From: Akkermansiaceae bacterium | GTDB lineage: Bacteria; Verrucomicrobiota; Verrucomicrobiia; Verrucomicrobiales; Akkermansiaceae | NCBI GenBank assembly: GCA_019634595.1 | Contig: JAHCBC010000001.1 | Span: 744,001 to 808,000 of the forward strand | DNA: 64,000 nt | Reading direction: 5' to 3' | Part shown: piece by piece, positions 55,790 through 64,000 of the stretch | Position numbering within the stretch: the stretch's first letter is position 1 | How the letters are laid out: every line of letters starts with the position of its first letter | The notes under the pieces: model-generated | Told to the model about the DNA's origin: nothing | What the model saw: only the letters and a program-made list of their open reading frames with translations | The model's database searches: none | Position numbers and translations under genes: made by a program

Positions 55790-58012
55790 ATGCAGAAACT
55801 CTACGCCACCCTTGCCCTCAGTGCTGCCCTGCTCCCCGTAACCCATGCGGCGGAAGCGAAGAAAGGCACCAAATGGTATGAAGAAATGCAGATCGGCCCG
55901 GCATGGTCGAACACTTTCGGCGACTACCTGAAGGGGGAGAAGCGGACGGCGGCCCTGAAGGGCATCCTGCTGGACCTGGGCGACGGCAACCGTGCCCTTT
56001 TCGATACGGAAACGCTGCGTCTTGTGACCGTGTTCAACGGCGGCATCGAGTGGGGCGGCACCCCATGGACCGGTGCCCACGGGCCGCTGGTGACGCTCGG
56101 CAACAAGGAAGCCCTGGTGAACACCGCCTCCGGACCGGGTTGGGCGGACCAGGGTGGTTCCTTCGAGGACAAACGCGCGACCGCCGGTTACGGCAACCTC
56201 AAGGACGCCTCCTTCAAGGGTTACTTCCGCAGCGGCAAGACCATCGTTTTCGACTACGTGGTGAACGGCGTTTCCGTGCAGGAGATCGTCAGCCAGAAAG
56301 ACGGCGTATTCACCCGGACGCTGAAGGTCGGCAAGCGCGACAAGGACCTGGTCCTGCTCGTCAGCGATGACGGTTCCTCCGCCGATCTGAAAGTGGCTGC
56401 CGGTGGCGACATCAAGATTTCCGACGACGCGAAGACCCCGGGCCGCAAGATCGGCACCATCGCCAAGGGCGGCGAGACGGTTGTCCAGCTCGCCTTCGGC
56501 AAAGGCGGCGAGCCGAAGCCTGCCGCAGCTCCGGATTTCGCGGCGCTCCAGAAAGGCGGCGAGCCTCTCTGGCCCGGCACCATCGAGACCGCCGGAACCG
56601 TTTCCGAGGACAAGGAGTCCCCGTATGCGACGGACATCCTGACCCTGCCGACGGAGAACCCATGGAACGCGAACCTGCGTTTCGGTGGCTTCGACTTCAT
56701 CGACGAGGACAGCGCGGCGCTTTCCTCCTGGAACGGCGACGTCTGGACCGTGAAGGGCCTGAAGGGCGACTGGAAGAACCTCAAGTGGCAGCGGATCGCC
56801 TCCGGTCTGTTCGAGACGCTCGGCGTGAAGGTCGTCAACGGCGCGATCTACGTGAACGGCCGCGACCAGATCACCCAGCTCATCGACCTCAACGGCGACG
56901 GTGAGACGGATCACTTCAAGACCTTCAACCGCGATGTCATCATCACCGCGAACTTCCACGAGTTCGCCTTCGATCTGCAGACCGACAAGGAAGGCAACTT
57001 CTACTTCGCCAAGGCGTCCCCGGTGAAGGGCGGCGGCCGTGGCTTCGACCGCATCCTCGATCACAACGGCGTTGTTGCGAAAATTTCTCCGGACGGCGCG
57101 AAGTTCGAGGTGGTCGCCACCGGCCTGCGCGCACCCGGCGGTCTGGCCGTCGGGCCGAATGGTGAGATCACCACCGGCGAGAACGAGGGTACCTGGCAGC
57201 CACGCTGCAAGATCAACTTCGCCAAGGCATCCCAGCTCCCTGTATTCTGGGGCACGGAGGACGCCCGCCACGCGCTGAAGGACGCCAAGTATCTGGAACC
57301 ACTTTGCTACCTGCCGATGGAGGTGGACAACTCCGGCGGTTCCCAGGTGTGGGTGGACAAGAAGGCGAAATTCGGCCTTGCGGAAAACGAACTCATCCAC
57401 CTTTCCTACGGCCAGTCCAGCGTCTACCGCGTGCTGCCCGTGAAGCGCGGCGACACGCTGCAGGGCGGTGTGGTGAAGCTGCCGATCAAGCTCCAGTCCT
57501 CCGCGATGCGCGGACGCTTCCACGACGACGGCTCGCTCTACCTCCTCGGCTTCCGCGGCTGGCAGACGAATGCCGCCACCGAGTGCGCCTTCCAACGCGT
57601 GCGCTACAGCGGTGAGACCCTGCCGGTGCCGGACAAGCTCGAATACACCCCGACCGGTGTGAAGATCAGCTTCGCCTCCAAGCTGGACGCTGAACTGGCC
57701 AACGACCCCTCCAGCTACGGCGTGGAGCGCTGGAACTACGTCCGCGGACCGATGTATGGTTCCGGTGAGTTCTCCGTGGATGAAGTGGACGCCGCCGCCG
57801 AAGAGGCCGCGCTGGCCAAGGAGTCCAAGGGCGTCCGCAAGCACGACACCGTCACCGTGGAATCCGCGAAGCTGACCGCAGACGGCAAGACCGTCGAACT
57901 GGTCCTCGCCGGCATGAAGCCATCCCACCAGCTCAAGGTTTCCTTCGACCTGGAAGGAACCGAAGGTGAGATCCTGAAGGGCGACATCTTCGCCACCGTC
58001 TACAAGGACTGA
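55790..58012 (+). CDS. Secreted DUF6797-like beta-propeller protein
   Basis: 740 aa with signal peptide (MQKLYATLALSAALLPVTHA). The N-terminal part (about 30-260) matches the DUF6797-type beta domain, e.g. WYEEMQIGPAWSNTFGDYLK, and the rest is a propeller of the glucose/sorbosone dehydrogenase kind (GGVVKLPIKLQSSAMRGRFH, LDHNGVVAKISPDGAKFEVV). No CxxCH is seen. It is probably the partner of the five-haem protein directly downstream, in a PVC-type extracellular oxidation module. Substrate unknown. Confidence 0.8.
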   Translation: MQKLYATLALSAALLPVTHAAEAKKGTKWYEEMQIGPAWSNTFGDYLKGEKRTAALKGILLDLGDGNRALFDTETLRLVTVFNGGIEWGGTPWTGAHGPLVTLGNKEALVNTASGPGWADQGGSFEDKRATAGYGNLKDASFKGYFRSGKTIVFDYVVNGVSVQEIVSQKDGVFTRTLKVGKRDKDLVLLVSDDGSSADLKVAAGGDIKISDDAKTPGRKIGTIAKGGETVVQLAFGKGGEPKPAAAPDFAALQKGGEPLWPGTIETAGTVSEDKESPYATDILTLPTENPWNANLRFGGFDFIDEDSAALSSWNGDVWTVKGLKGDWKNLKWQRIASGLFETLGVKVVNGAIYVNGRDQITQLIDLNGDGETDHFKTFNRDVIITANFHEFAFDLQTDKEGNFYFAKASPVKGGGRGFDRILDHNGVVAKISPDGAKFEVVATGLRAPGGLAVGPNGEITTGENEGTWQPRCKINFAKASQLPVFWGTEDARHALKDAKYLEPLCYLPMEVDNSGGSQVWVDKKAKFGLAENELIHLSYGQSSVYRVLPVKRGDTLQGGVVKLPIKLQSSAMRGRFHDDGSLYLLGFRGWQTNAATECAFQRVRYSGETLPVPDKLEYTPTGVKISFASKLDAELANDPSSYGVERWNYVRGPMYGSGEFSVDEVDAAAEEAALAKESKGVRKHDTVTVESAKLTADGKTVELVLAGMKPSHQLKVSFDLEGTEGEILKGDIFATVYKD

Positions 58013-58050
58013 TCCCATCCCAGAGACGACTTATCCCGAAGTCTTCGAAC

Positions 58051-60045
58051 ATGCTGCGCCCCTTTCTCGCATTGCTCATGCTGGCCGCCACGGCCCGCGC
58101 CGAACTGATCGCCACCTTCACCCGTGAAGGTGCCACGGACACCCGGCGCGACCGGTTTCCGGCACTGAGCATCGCGAAAGGGGAACCTGCCACCCCCTTC
58201 CTCACGCCCGGCCAGTTCGAAGTCGTCTGGAGGGGGAAACTGAAACTGGACAAGCGCCAGCGGCTCGCCTTCTCGTTCGAAGGCGAAGGCAGCGTCGAGC
58301 TGAAGATCGGCGGGAATGAGATGCTCAAGCGCGAGGGACCGCTCGCGGGTGAGCCATCGGAAACGAAGCGTCTCAATCCAGGCGAGCACGACTTCGAACT
58401 GATCTACAAAAGCAAGGAGGATGGCTCCGCCGCCATGCGGGTCTATTGGCAGGAGGCGGGCTTCGTCCGCCAGACCATCCCTCCGACCGCCTTTGCCGTG
58501 GAAGAGACGGAAGAGAGCAAGGCGGGTGACCTCCTGCGTTCCGGCAGGCTTCATTTCGCCCAGCAGAACTGCGCGAAGTGCCACGTGCCCAGCGAAGGCT
58601 TTGGCGCCACGCCCATGCCGGAGACCAGCGAGATCGGACCCATCCTCATCGGCATCGGGGAGCGCGTGACGGAGGAATGGCTGCAACGGTGGATCGCCGA
58701 TCCGAAGCACCTCCGCCCCGGCACCCACATGCCGACTCTGGTGAATGCGGAGACGGAGGAAGGTCGCCAGCAGGCGGCGGACCTCGCCGCATTCCTCGCC
58801 GGTTCGAAGCTGGGCCTGCCAGCGACTCCCGCACCTGATCCCGCCCTGGCTGAAAAGGGTGGCGGACATTTCCATGAACTCGGCTGCGTGGCCTGCCACA
58901 GCACCCCCGACCGGGATGGTCCGGATCTCGACAACAAGCGGATTCCGCTGAACAACGTCGCTTCCAAATTCCAGCCCGGCGCGCTGGTGGCATTCCTGAA
59001 GAGGCCGGACGCCTACCACGCCACCACCGGCATGCCGGATTTCAAGTTCTCCGATGAAGAGGCGAATTCCATCGCCGCGTATCTCACCAAGGCCTCCGCC
59101 GGGAACGAGACCAAAGCGGCCAAACCGTATCCGAAGGGCGACGCCGCGCGGGGGGAGAAAGTCGCCGCTTCCATGCAATGCGGCACCTGCCACCCTGGCC
59201 TGCCGATGGAACCCGGCAAGGTCGCTCCGCTGGAGGCCATTTTCAAAAAGGACTGGTCCGCCTCCGGGTGCGCCGCTCCTGAGGACAAGCGCGGCAAGTC
59301 GCCGGTGCTGAACCTCGACGATGACGCACGCACCGCGCTGGCTGCCTTTGGCAAGACCGGCGGGGACTCGCTCAAGCGGGACACTCCGGCGGAGTTCGCG
59401 CGCCGCCAGATCGAGTCCATGCGCTGCATCGGCTGTCACTCGATGGATGACCGGCAGTCGCTCCTCAGCTCGACCCATGAGGAGAGCAAGAAGCTGACCG
59501 AGCACCTGGCGGGCCTGCATGAGCGGGTGGACCAGACCCGGCCCCAACTGACCTATATCGGCGAGATGCTTTTCACCAGCTACATCGAGAAGATGCTGGA
59601 TGGCTCCATGGAGCAGCGGCCCCGCCCGTGGCTGGGCACCCGCATGCCGGCGTTCAAGGCGCACGCAAAGCCTCTTGCGGAAGGATTCTCCAAACTACAC
59701 GGATTCGAGCCAAGCGCGCCGGTGAAGGTGGAGACGAATCCGGAGATGGTGGAGATCGGCAAAAAGCTCGCCGGGACGGAAGGTTTCGGATGCACCACCT
59801 GCCACGGTGTCGGCCCGGTGAAACCCACCGCCGCGTTCGAGGTGGAGGGCATCAACTTCCAGTTTGTTCCGGACCGCATGCGCCCGGACTACTACCACCG
59901 CTGGATGGACAATCCGGCGATGGTCACGCCGAGCACCAAGATGCCGCGCTATGCCGATGGCAACGCGTCCCAGCGCACCGATGTGCTGGAGGGAGACGCT
60001 GGCAAGCAATACGAGGCCATCTGGCAGTATCTCCACGCGAAGTGA
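58051..60045 (+). CDS. Secreted multi-haem cytochrome c-like protein (five CxxCH)
   Basis: 664 aa with signal peptide (MLRPFLALLMLAATARAE). Five haem sites: CAKCH, CVACH, CGTCH, CIGCH, CTTCH. The N-terminus (about 25-150) resembles a PA14-like beta domain (RLAFSFEGEGSVELKIGGNE). It begins 38 bases after the propeller gene, so the two are probably one transcript; it would take electrons from the propeller partner. The next gene starts at GTG overlapping its stop (GTGA). Confidence 0.85.
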   Translation: MLRPFLALLMLAATARAELIATFTREGATDTRRDRFPALSIAKGEPATPFLTPGQFEVVWRGKLKLDKRQRLAFSFEGEGSVELKIGGNEMLKREGPLAGEPSETKRLNPGEHDFELIYKSKEDGSAAMRVYWQEAGFVRQTIPPTAFAVEETEESKAGDLLRSGRLHFAQQNCAKCHVPSEGFGATPMPETSEIGPILIGIGERVTEEWLQRWIADPKHLRPGTHMPTLVNAETEEGRQQAADLAAFLAGSKLGLPATPAPDPALAEKGGGHFHELGCVACHSTPDRDGPDLDNKRIPLNNVASKFQPGALVAFLKRPDAYHATTGMPDFKFSDEEANSIAAYLTKASAGNETKAAKPYPKGDAARGEKVAASMQCGTCHPGLPMEPGKVAPLEAIFKKDWSASGCAAPEDKRGKSPVLNLDDDARTALAAFGKTGGDSLKRDTPAEFARRQIESMRCIGCHSMDDRQSLLSSTHEESKKLTEHLAGLHERVDQTRPQLTYIGEMLFTSYIEKMLDGSMEQRPRPWLGTRMPAFKAHAKPLAEGFSKLHGFEPSAPVKVETNPEMVEIGKKLAGTEGFGCTTCHGVGPVKPTAAFEVEGINFQFVPDRMRPDYYHRWMDNPAMVTPSTKMPRYADGNASQRTDVLEGDAGKQYEAIWQYLHAK

Positions 60046-61370
60046 TCCACACCCCGGCAGCCGTTGGCATTCTCCGCCCGCGGATACCGGGGTTCATCCT
60101 CCTTCTCACGGTTATTGCAATTGGCATTCCCCGTGCGCCTGCCCGGCCCGTCTTCGGTGTGCTGGGTGACACCAGATGGGTGAATGATCCGCAAGGCTGT
60201 CCCGGTTGCCCCAACACGGACCGTCCCCAGCGGCTCCACGAAGCGGGCATCCGCAATGTCGAAATCCGCGTCCCGTGGAGCGAGTATGAGATCGCTCCCT
60301 CCGTCTATTCACCGGAGAAAATCAAGTTCCTCAAAGACCGCGTGGCGATGCTGGAGCGCAATGGCCTGAAAGGCGTGCTCAACATCGAATGGCACCGCTA
60401 TCCCGGGTGGATCTGGCAGATTCCTGATTCCTCCTATGTCGGCGCCGCCGGAATCCGCAGTGGCGATCTCGAACGGCGATCGCGCGGCAGACGTCCGAAC
60501 ATCGTTTTCAATCAGAACGTCCGTGATCATTTGATCGGCGTCATCCGCAGTCTCGCGAAAGAACTCGGTCCGCAGAACTTCTTCAGCGTCCGCGTCAGCA
60601 ATGGCGGCATCCAGGGCGAACTCGCGTTTCCCGATGCCAGGGAAGACGCACTCTGGGCATACGATGCGAATGCCGGAGCGGAGGGGGAATCAGCGCGACC
60701 CGCGACGATCCCGAGACGTCCGCTCGGTGATTGGAGGCCCGGACAACCGGCCACTGCGGAGCAGATGGAACAATGGTACGAATGGTATGTCGGCGCACTG
60801 GCGGACGCGGCGGAGTTCCAGATCATCGCGTTCAAACAGGCGGGTTTCAACGGTCCTTTCCAGATCATGATGCCCGGCAAAGGCGCGGGGCCCTCGACGG
60901 TGGCGAAAAGCCTGTCTGCATTGTCCGCCGGGGAGCCCAAGCCGAATGAATTGGTTTCGATGGGTGTGGCATGGCACATGGTCGCCCGGGCCATCCACGA
61001 TAAAGCCCAGGTCTCCCTGCACTGCAGCTCCGTGGCGGAGGAAAACCCGGTTGATCTCACGAAACCCGGAGATGCGCGTGATCCGATGGACAAGGCGAAC
61101 TGGCCGTTCATCGACGGACTGGGAGCCTCACGCTGGATCGCCGTTATCGCCGACCATTATGGCTTCCTCAAGTCCGGAGAGAATCCAGGGAAGGGGGACG
61201 CCAACGGCGACTACTACTATGGCGACATGGCCGCCAATGCGATCGCACAGGCCGCAGCCGCCGGTTTCGTCTCATTCGATTGGGCCCACCACGAGAACCT
61301 CTGGAGCCGGCATCGTCTGCTTGATGACAAGCTCGCTCCGGCGATCAAGCGGGGCGGGGCAGGGAACTAG
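60042..61370 (+). CDS. Secreted glycoside-hydrolase-like TIM-barrel protein
   Basis: 442 aa from GTG at 60042, whose last two bases begin the cytochrome stop TGA; a longer frame reading (59628) would lie inside that gene. The N-terminus has a hydrophobic signal region (FILLLTVIAIGIPRAPARP). The middle looks like a TIM barrel: GIRNVEIRVPWSEYEIAPSV, GLKGVLNIEWHRYP, FFSVRVSNGGIQGELAF. A Glu near IEWHRY and another near RVPWSEYE are candidate catalytic acids. No family was confirmed; it is likely a beta-galactosidase/endoglycosidase relative. Confidence 0.65.
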   Translation: MIHTPAAVGILRPRIPGFILLLTVIAIGIPRAPARPVFGVLGDTRWVNDPQGCPGCPNTDRPQRLHEAGIRNVEIRVPWSEYEIAPSVYSPEKIKFLKDRVAMLERNGLKGVLNIEWHRYPGWIWQIPDSSYVGAAGIRSGDLERRSRGRRPNIVFNQNVRDHLIGVIRSLAKELGPQNFFSVRVSNGGIQGELAFPDAREDALWAYDANAGAEGESARPATIPRRPLGDWRPGQPATAEQMEQWYEWYVGALADAAEFQIIAFKQAGFNGPFQIMMPGKGAGPSTVAKSLSALSAGEPKPNELVSMGVAWHMVARAIHDKAQVSLHCSSVAEENPVDLTKPGDARDPMDKANWPFIDGLGASRWIAVIADHYGFLKSGENPGKGDANGDYYYGDMAANAIAQAAAAGFVSFDWAHHENLWSRHRLLDDKLAPAIKRGGAGN

Positions 61371-61373
61371 AGG

Positions 61374-62471
61374 TCAGCGCAGCGTGCTTCCCTCGACCCA
61401 GTTTCCGTCGATCAGGCTCTTCTGCGCCGCCACGGGAAGTCCACGTTCACCGCGGTGGAACATCCCGATGACGTTGTGGACGGCGGTGGCGCCGATCTGC
61501 TCGAAGTTCTGGTCGATGCCGCTCATGCCTTTCTCCCGGTCACGGAGTTCGAGTGAGATCAACCCCACGTCCTCCGGGACGCGCAGGCCCATTTTCTTCA
61601 GGGCATCCGCCACACGGTACATGTGCACCCCCATGATGACCTCCGGCCGGTGGACCTTGTACCATTCAAGAAAGGCCGCCTCGTCCCAATCCCGTGTGAC
61701 CAGCGGCGGGATCCGCTCCTCCGGACGTGACCTTTCATGCTCCACCAGCAGCGCTCCCAGCCAGCGGCGGTCTGTTCGTTCATTGACCTGTCCGTTGAGC
61801 GTCACGCCGATCCGCCGGTACCCTCTCCGCCGTGCCTGCCGGGTCGCCAGGATGAGGCAGCCGAAGTGATCCGTGGCGACACGGTGAATCTCAGGGCGGA
61901 TGAGCGAGTAGCCGATGCCGATGGTGTTGAACTTGTCCCAGTCCAGCCGCAGATGCCCGTTCGGCCTGGGCAGGGGAGCGAGGAGGATGCACTGGATGCC
62001 GCGGGCCAGGGCCACCCGCTGGAAGGTCGCCACGGCACCTTTGACTTGCGGCACGCAGAACTCCTCCAGCGCATATCCATGCCGCTCCGCCGCGTGGGTC
62101 GCTCCCTGGTGGATGCGGGTGAAACTTTCCGAAAACTCCTGCCACGCGCCCGGTGTCTCATAACGGGTGAGGTAGGCGATGACTCCCTGGAAACTCGGCG
62201 TGGTGGCGGTACGACGATGGCTCATCAGCAGGGATACCAGAGGGTCAGCCCGGTATCCCAGCGCCCCGGCGGCTTCCAGCACGCGGAGGCGTGTGGCTTC
62301 CGAAATACGCGGATCATTGTTGAGTGCCCGGGACGCGGTGGCGCGGTGGACACCCGCGGCATCCGCCACATCCTTCAGCGTTGGGTTGCGTTGATCCACG
62401 GTGGATGCATACGCGCGGGAGCGTGATGAGTGCAAGAACGTGCAACGGGGCGCACGAAACTTCCTTTGCAT
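61374..62471 (-). CDS. LacI-family transcriptional regulator
   Basis: 365 aa from the ATG at 62471, supported by a GGGGGA ribosome site; a GTG at 62399 would remove 24 residues that are not part of the family domain. Helix-turn-helix at about 31-50 (TLKDVADAAGVHRATASRAL), hinge, then a periplasmic-binding-like ligand domain (FNTIGIGYSLIRP; RGYRRIGVTLNGQVNE). Expected to respond to a sugar and control neighbouring genes, perhaps the glycosidase (ends three bases away, convergent) or the PEP-CTERM gene (divergent, 63 bases). Confidence 0.88.
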   Translation of the reverse strand: MQRKFRAPRCTFLHSSRSRAYASTVDQRNPTLKDVADAAGVHRATASRALNNDPRISEATRLRVLEAAGALGYRADPLVSLLMSHRRTATTPSFQGVIAYLTRYETPGAWQEFSESFTRIHQGATHAAERHGYALEEFCVPQVKGAVATFQRVALARGIQCILLAPLPRPNGHLRLDWDKFNTIGIGYSLIRPEIHRVATDHFGCLILATRQARRRGYRRIGVTLNGQVNERTDRRWLGALLVEHERSRPEERIPPLVTRDWDEAAFLEWYKVHRPEVIMGVHMYRVADALKKMGLRVPEDVGLISLELRDREKGMSGIDQNFEQIGATAVHNVIGMFHRGERGLPVAAQKSLIDGNWVEGSTLR

Positions 62472-62534
62472 GGAATCCCCCGGAAGTTCCAGCATGCATG
62501 GCTGAAACGGAAAAACCGATCCTTCCCAAAGCCC

Positions 62535-63380
62535 ATGAAACAACCCATCCCCCTGTCTTTCGTGATCGCGGCAATGATGACGACAGGAGCCTGTCATGCC
62601 GCGGTGCTCGTCAACGGTGATTTCGAAATCTCCGGAGCCGGTAATCCCACCTTCACCGGTTGGAGCGAGGTATCAAATGACACCTCAGGCGATTCGAAAG
62701 GATCATCCGCGATCATCGGTGGAGCGACGATCTCCGGCACCACCAGTGTGGAAATGGTCGCGCTCACCGCGAACGGCGGTGCCATCCGGCAGACCGTACC
62801 GACGGCCATGTCGCAATTCACCGTCTCGCTCGATTTCGCCGCCCTTTCCCCGGAGGCCGCGGCGGACGCCTCAACCCGCTATTTCAGCATGCAGCTCAAG
62901 CACGGCGCGGTCACATCCGTCACGCAGATCAACCTCCGCGTTGCGAAGTCCGGCCAGCTCCAGGCCTATGATGGCGCGGCTTGGCAGGCCATCGGATCGT
63001 TGGTCGCCGCCTTCAGTGCGGACGTCGGCACCATCGGCGCATGGGGTGGGGAAACGGTGGCCACCAACAGCCTGACCATCATCGCGGACTACACCGGCGC
63101 TCCCACCTACAGCGTGAACCTGAACGGGACCACTGTAAGCGGCCTCAGCTATTTCCAGGGCGGCGCGCCATCCGGAGGCACCAATTCGCTCAACTCCATC
63201 TCGTTCTACGGCGGGGCTGCCGCCAAGAATTTCCTCGTGGACAATGTGGTGGTCATCCCGGAACCGGCCACCGGTTGCCTGGTCGGAGCCGCTGGCATCG
63301 GCCTTTTCATCCGTCGTCGTTCCGGTGCAACGGCGTGCATGATGAATCCTTTGAACTCGCCCGCAAATCGTGGGATCTGA
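62535..63380 (+). CDS. Secreted PEP-CTERM protein
   Basis: 281 aa from the ATG at 62535, which gives a signal peptide (MKQPIPLSFVIAAMMTTGAC). The body is a beta-rich domain (FTGWSEVSNDTSGDSKGSSA; LTIIADYTGAPTYSVNLNGT). The C-terminus has PEP-CTERM sorting: VIPEPATG, then CLVGAAGIGLFIRRRSG, a hydrophobic span and basic end. Such proteins are sorted with EpsH/XrtA-type exosortases. Divergent to the LacI regulator. A further 50 codons upstream in frame are unlikely to be coding. Confidence 0.83.
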   Translation: MKQPIPLSFVIAAMMTTGACHAAVLVNGDFEISGAGNPTFTGWSEVSNDTSGDSKGSSAIIGGATISGTTSVEMVALTANGGAIRQTVPTAMSQFTVSLDFAALSPEAAADASTRYFSMQLKHGAVTSVTQINLRVAKSGQLQAYDGAAWQAIGSLVAAFSADVGTIGAWGGETVATNSLTIIADYTGAPTYSVNLNGTTVSGLSYFQGGAPSGGTNSLNSISFYGGAAAKNFLVDNVVVIPEPATGCLVGAAGIGLFIRRRSGATACMMNPLNSPANRGI

Positions 63381-63439
63381 TGACAGGTCGGCGATTTTCA
63401 CGCCTTAACTGAAACATCATCACCCCATCCAGCTTCGCT

Positions 63440-64000
63440 TTGAAATCCTATCTGACATCGCTTTCCGCTTTCGTCCTTTCCGCAGGATGGTGCATGGCCG
63501 CATCTTTCGGGGATGGCCGCATCGGAGGTGATGTGGTGGCGGAAACCGCGAGCCGTTCCTACCGGTTGCTGGTCCCGGAGGCGGTGGAGAAAGACGCGCG
63601 GCTCCCCATCGTCATCTATCTCCATGGCGCGGGGGCGAAAGGCTCCGACAACCGGAAGCCGGAGGCGGAGCCGCTTCCCGCCCATCTGGCATCGGAGGCG
63701 TTCCAGAAAGCCCATCCATGCTATGTGCTGGTGCCTCAGTGCCGCGACGGCTCCGATGCCGAAGGACGTCCGAACAACTGGGTGAAGTGGAAGGGACAGA
63801 AAGACCTGCCGCCCGCGCAATGGGTGGAGTCCGACACGGAACCCAGCGACCAGTTGCAGGCCGCCATGACCGCACTGGATGAAATCATGGAGAAGCACGC
63901 CATCGATCCGGCGAGGGTCTATCTCACCGGTGTCTCCATGGGAGCCAGCGGTTCATGGAACTGGGCCGCCAGACAGCCGGGACGTTTCGCGGCGGTGCTG
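63440..64000 (+). CDS. Secreted esterase/phospholipase-like protein (partial, cut by window end)
   Basis: 187 codons are visible from TTG at 63440; the gene runs beyond base 64,000. Signal peptide KSYLTSLSAFVLSAGWCMAA. An alpha/beta-hydrolase core: PIVIYLHGAG, CYVLVPQCRDG, RVYLTGVSMGASGSWNW (nucleophile elbow G-V-S-M-G). This resembles PHB-depolymerase/carboxylesterase proteins of PVC bacteria. The TTG start was chosen because it opens a signal peptide and no ATG lies between the signal peptide and the hydrolase core (Met at 63494 would cut it). Confidence 0.78.
   Translation, partial: MKSYLTSLSAFVLSAGWCMAASFGDGRIGGDVVAETASRSYRLLVPEAVEKDARLPIVIYLHGAGAKGSDNRKPEAEPLPAHLASEAFQKAHPCYVLVPQCRDGSDAEGRPNNWVKWKGQKDLPPAQWVESDTEPSDQLQAAMTALDEIMEKHAIDPARVYLTGVSMGASGSWNWAARQPGRFAAVL

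Noticed and set aside
55715..58018. Minus-strand 767-codon frame opposite the propeller gene
   Set aside because: Shadow of a high-G+C coding sequence; the plus-strand protein has signal peptide and family motifs.

Overview
The window looks like a chromosome segment of a Verrucomicrobium-type bacterium (PVC superphylum). This rests on right-flank proteins typical of that group: a very long secreted beta-propeller/HEAT/cytochrome c protein, a secreted protein with five CxxCH haem sites next to another propeller-like protein, a PEP-CTERM-tailed protein and LpxI, in high-G+C DNA with few clear Shine-Dalgarno sites. No organism name can be proved from the sequence.

Bases 1 to about 42,123 are the right-hand part of an integrated genomic island; its left end is outside the window. 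Its right edge is a tyrosine recombinase gene followed directly by a tRNA 3' end without its 5' half, the usual product of integration into a tRNA gene. The island carries: (a) a leftward operon (17,668 to 629) with a DUF1998 helicase ending in a Vsr-like domain, a DrmD-like SNF2 helicase, a DUF4143 ATPase, a DUF6998 nuclease-fold protein, a possible stub of a phospholipase-D-like gene, a small unknown protein, a very large adenine methyltransferase and an SMC-like ATPase, which together resemble DISARM class 1 with Druantia-like features; (b) a divergent, translationally coupled trio DUF6361 / phospholipase-D-like / SF2 helicase (17,986 to 24,402); (c) an ADP-ribosylglycohydrolase with an unrecognised N-terminal domain and a C39-like cysteine-protease-fold protein; (d) a tight four-gene leftward operon (31,505 to 27,585) with a variant GTPase and two membrane-associated partners, the best candidate for an undescribed system; (e) an element-maintenance operon (38,891 to 32,000) with excisionase-like, primase-like, DUF3987 and antirepressor genes; (f) an unknown protein coupled to the integrase.

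From about 42.1 kb onward the sequence looks like host chromosome: secreted FG-GAP, beta-helix, propeller and c-type cytochrome proteins (carbohydrate or small-molecule oxidation at the cell surface), tRNA-Leu(CAA), a Tat-exported phosphoesterase beside lpxI (lipid A synthesis), a TIR-membrane-WD40 protein with 12 nearly identical repeats, a GNAT acetyltransferase, a glycoside-hydrolase-like protein, a LacI-type regulator, a PEP-CTERM protein and the start of a secreted esterase cut by the window end.

All family calls come from reading motifs by eye; no database search was run.
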